A stretch of DNA of 6,296 nucleotides from Bacteroidota bacterium. GTDB taxonomy: Bacteria; Bacteroidota; Bacteroidia; Chitinophagales; Chitinophagaceae. The position numbers and the translations under genes were made by a program. The stretch covers positions 1 to 6,296 of the forward strand of contig JAEWBD010000215.1 in assembly GCA_023391315.1 (NCBI GenBank), in the 5' to 3' direction. Below the pieces are notes generated by a model that saw only the letters and a list, made by a program, of their open reading frames with translations, did not search any database and had not been told where the DNA came from. Each line of letters starts with the position of its first letter. Position 1 is the stretch's first letter. This document shows positions 6,245 to 6,296 of the stretch, piece by piece.

Positions 6245-6273
6245 CGGTCAGACGCCTCAAAGGCGTCTGACCG
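6245..6273. repeat. Perfect 13-bp inverted repeat with 3-base loop
   Basis: CGGTCAGACGCCT (6245-6257) and AGGCGTCTGACCG (6261-6273) are exact inverted copies around a CAA loop. This makes a very stable GC-rich hairpin on either strand. No T-run follows on either side, so it does not look like a classic intrinsic terminator. It may be a REP-like dispersed palindrome or the 3'-end hairpin of a gene beyond the window. Confidence 0.7.
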
Positions 6274-6296
6274 ATAGCAACACTCCACTTTATAAC

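Overview
The window looks like chromosomal DNA from a member of the Bacteroidota, most likely a Chitinophagaceae-type genome. The reasons are a moderate-to-low GC content, starts without clear Shine-Dalgarno sequences, C-rich/G-rich palindromic intergenic elements, and protein families typical of that group. The lineage is an inference from style and was not tested by a search.

Layout. The left edge (about 1-69) holds the 3' part of a small bacterial signal recognition particle RNA (ffs), cut by the window start. It is followed by a G/C palindrome and a forward gene for a short (MipB/TalC-type) transaldolase (158-811). A strong bidirectional hairpin terminator (832-863) separates this gene from a block of three reverse-strand genes: an ACS-family (hexuronate/galactonate-type) MFS transporter (890-2218), a Gfo/Idh/MocA-family NAD(P)-dependent oxidoreductase of an unusual subfamily (2404-3591), and a large lipoprotein that joins a dehydrogenase-like beta-propeller, a helical repeat region and a C-terminal cytochrome c domain (3785-6085). 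In transcription order the block reads lipoprotein-cytochrome, oxidoreductase, transporter. The right edge (6086-6296) is non-coding and carries two palindromic elements.

How the genes may work together (inference). A periplasm-facing or surface lipoprotein with a heme could oxidise a sugar or sugar derivative and pass electrons onward. The MFS permease could take up the resulting acid anion with protons, and the cytoplasmic Gfo/Idh/MocA enzyme could carry out a further redox step. Transaldolase belongs to central pentose-phosphate metabolism and is on the other strand, so it is probably not part of this set. The gaps between the three reverse genes are 185 and 193 bases, so one transcript is possible but not shown.

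The most unusual non-coding feature is the 193-base gap between the oxidoreductase and the lipoprotein-cytochrome. It is almost entirely built from four different degenerate tandem arrays, all with a 7-9 base period. No gene-free stretch exceeds 300 bases. I found no tRNA, CRISPR array, insertion sequence or broken gene, and no convincing new defence or mobile system.
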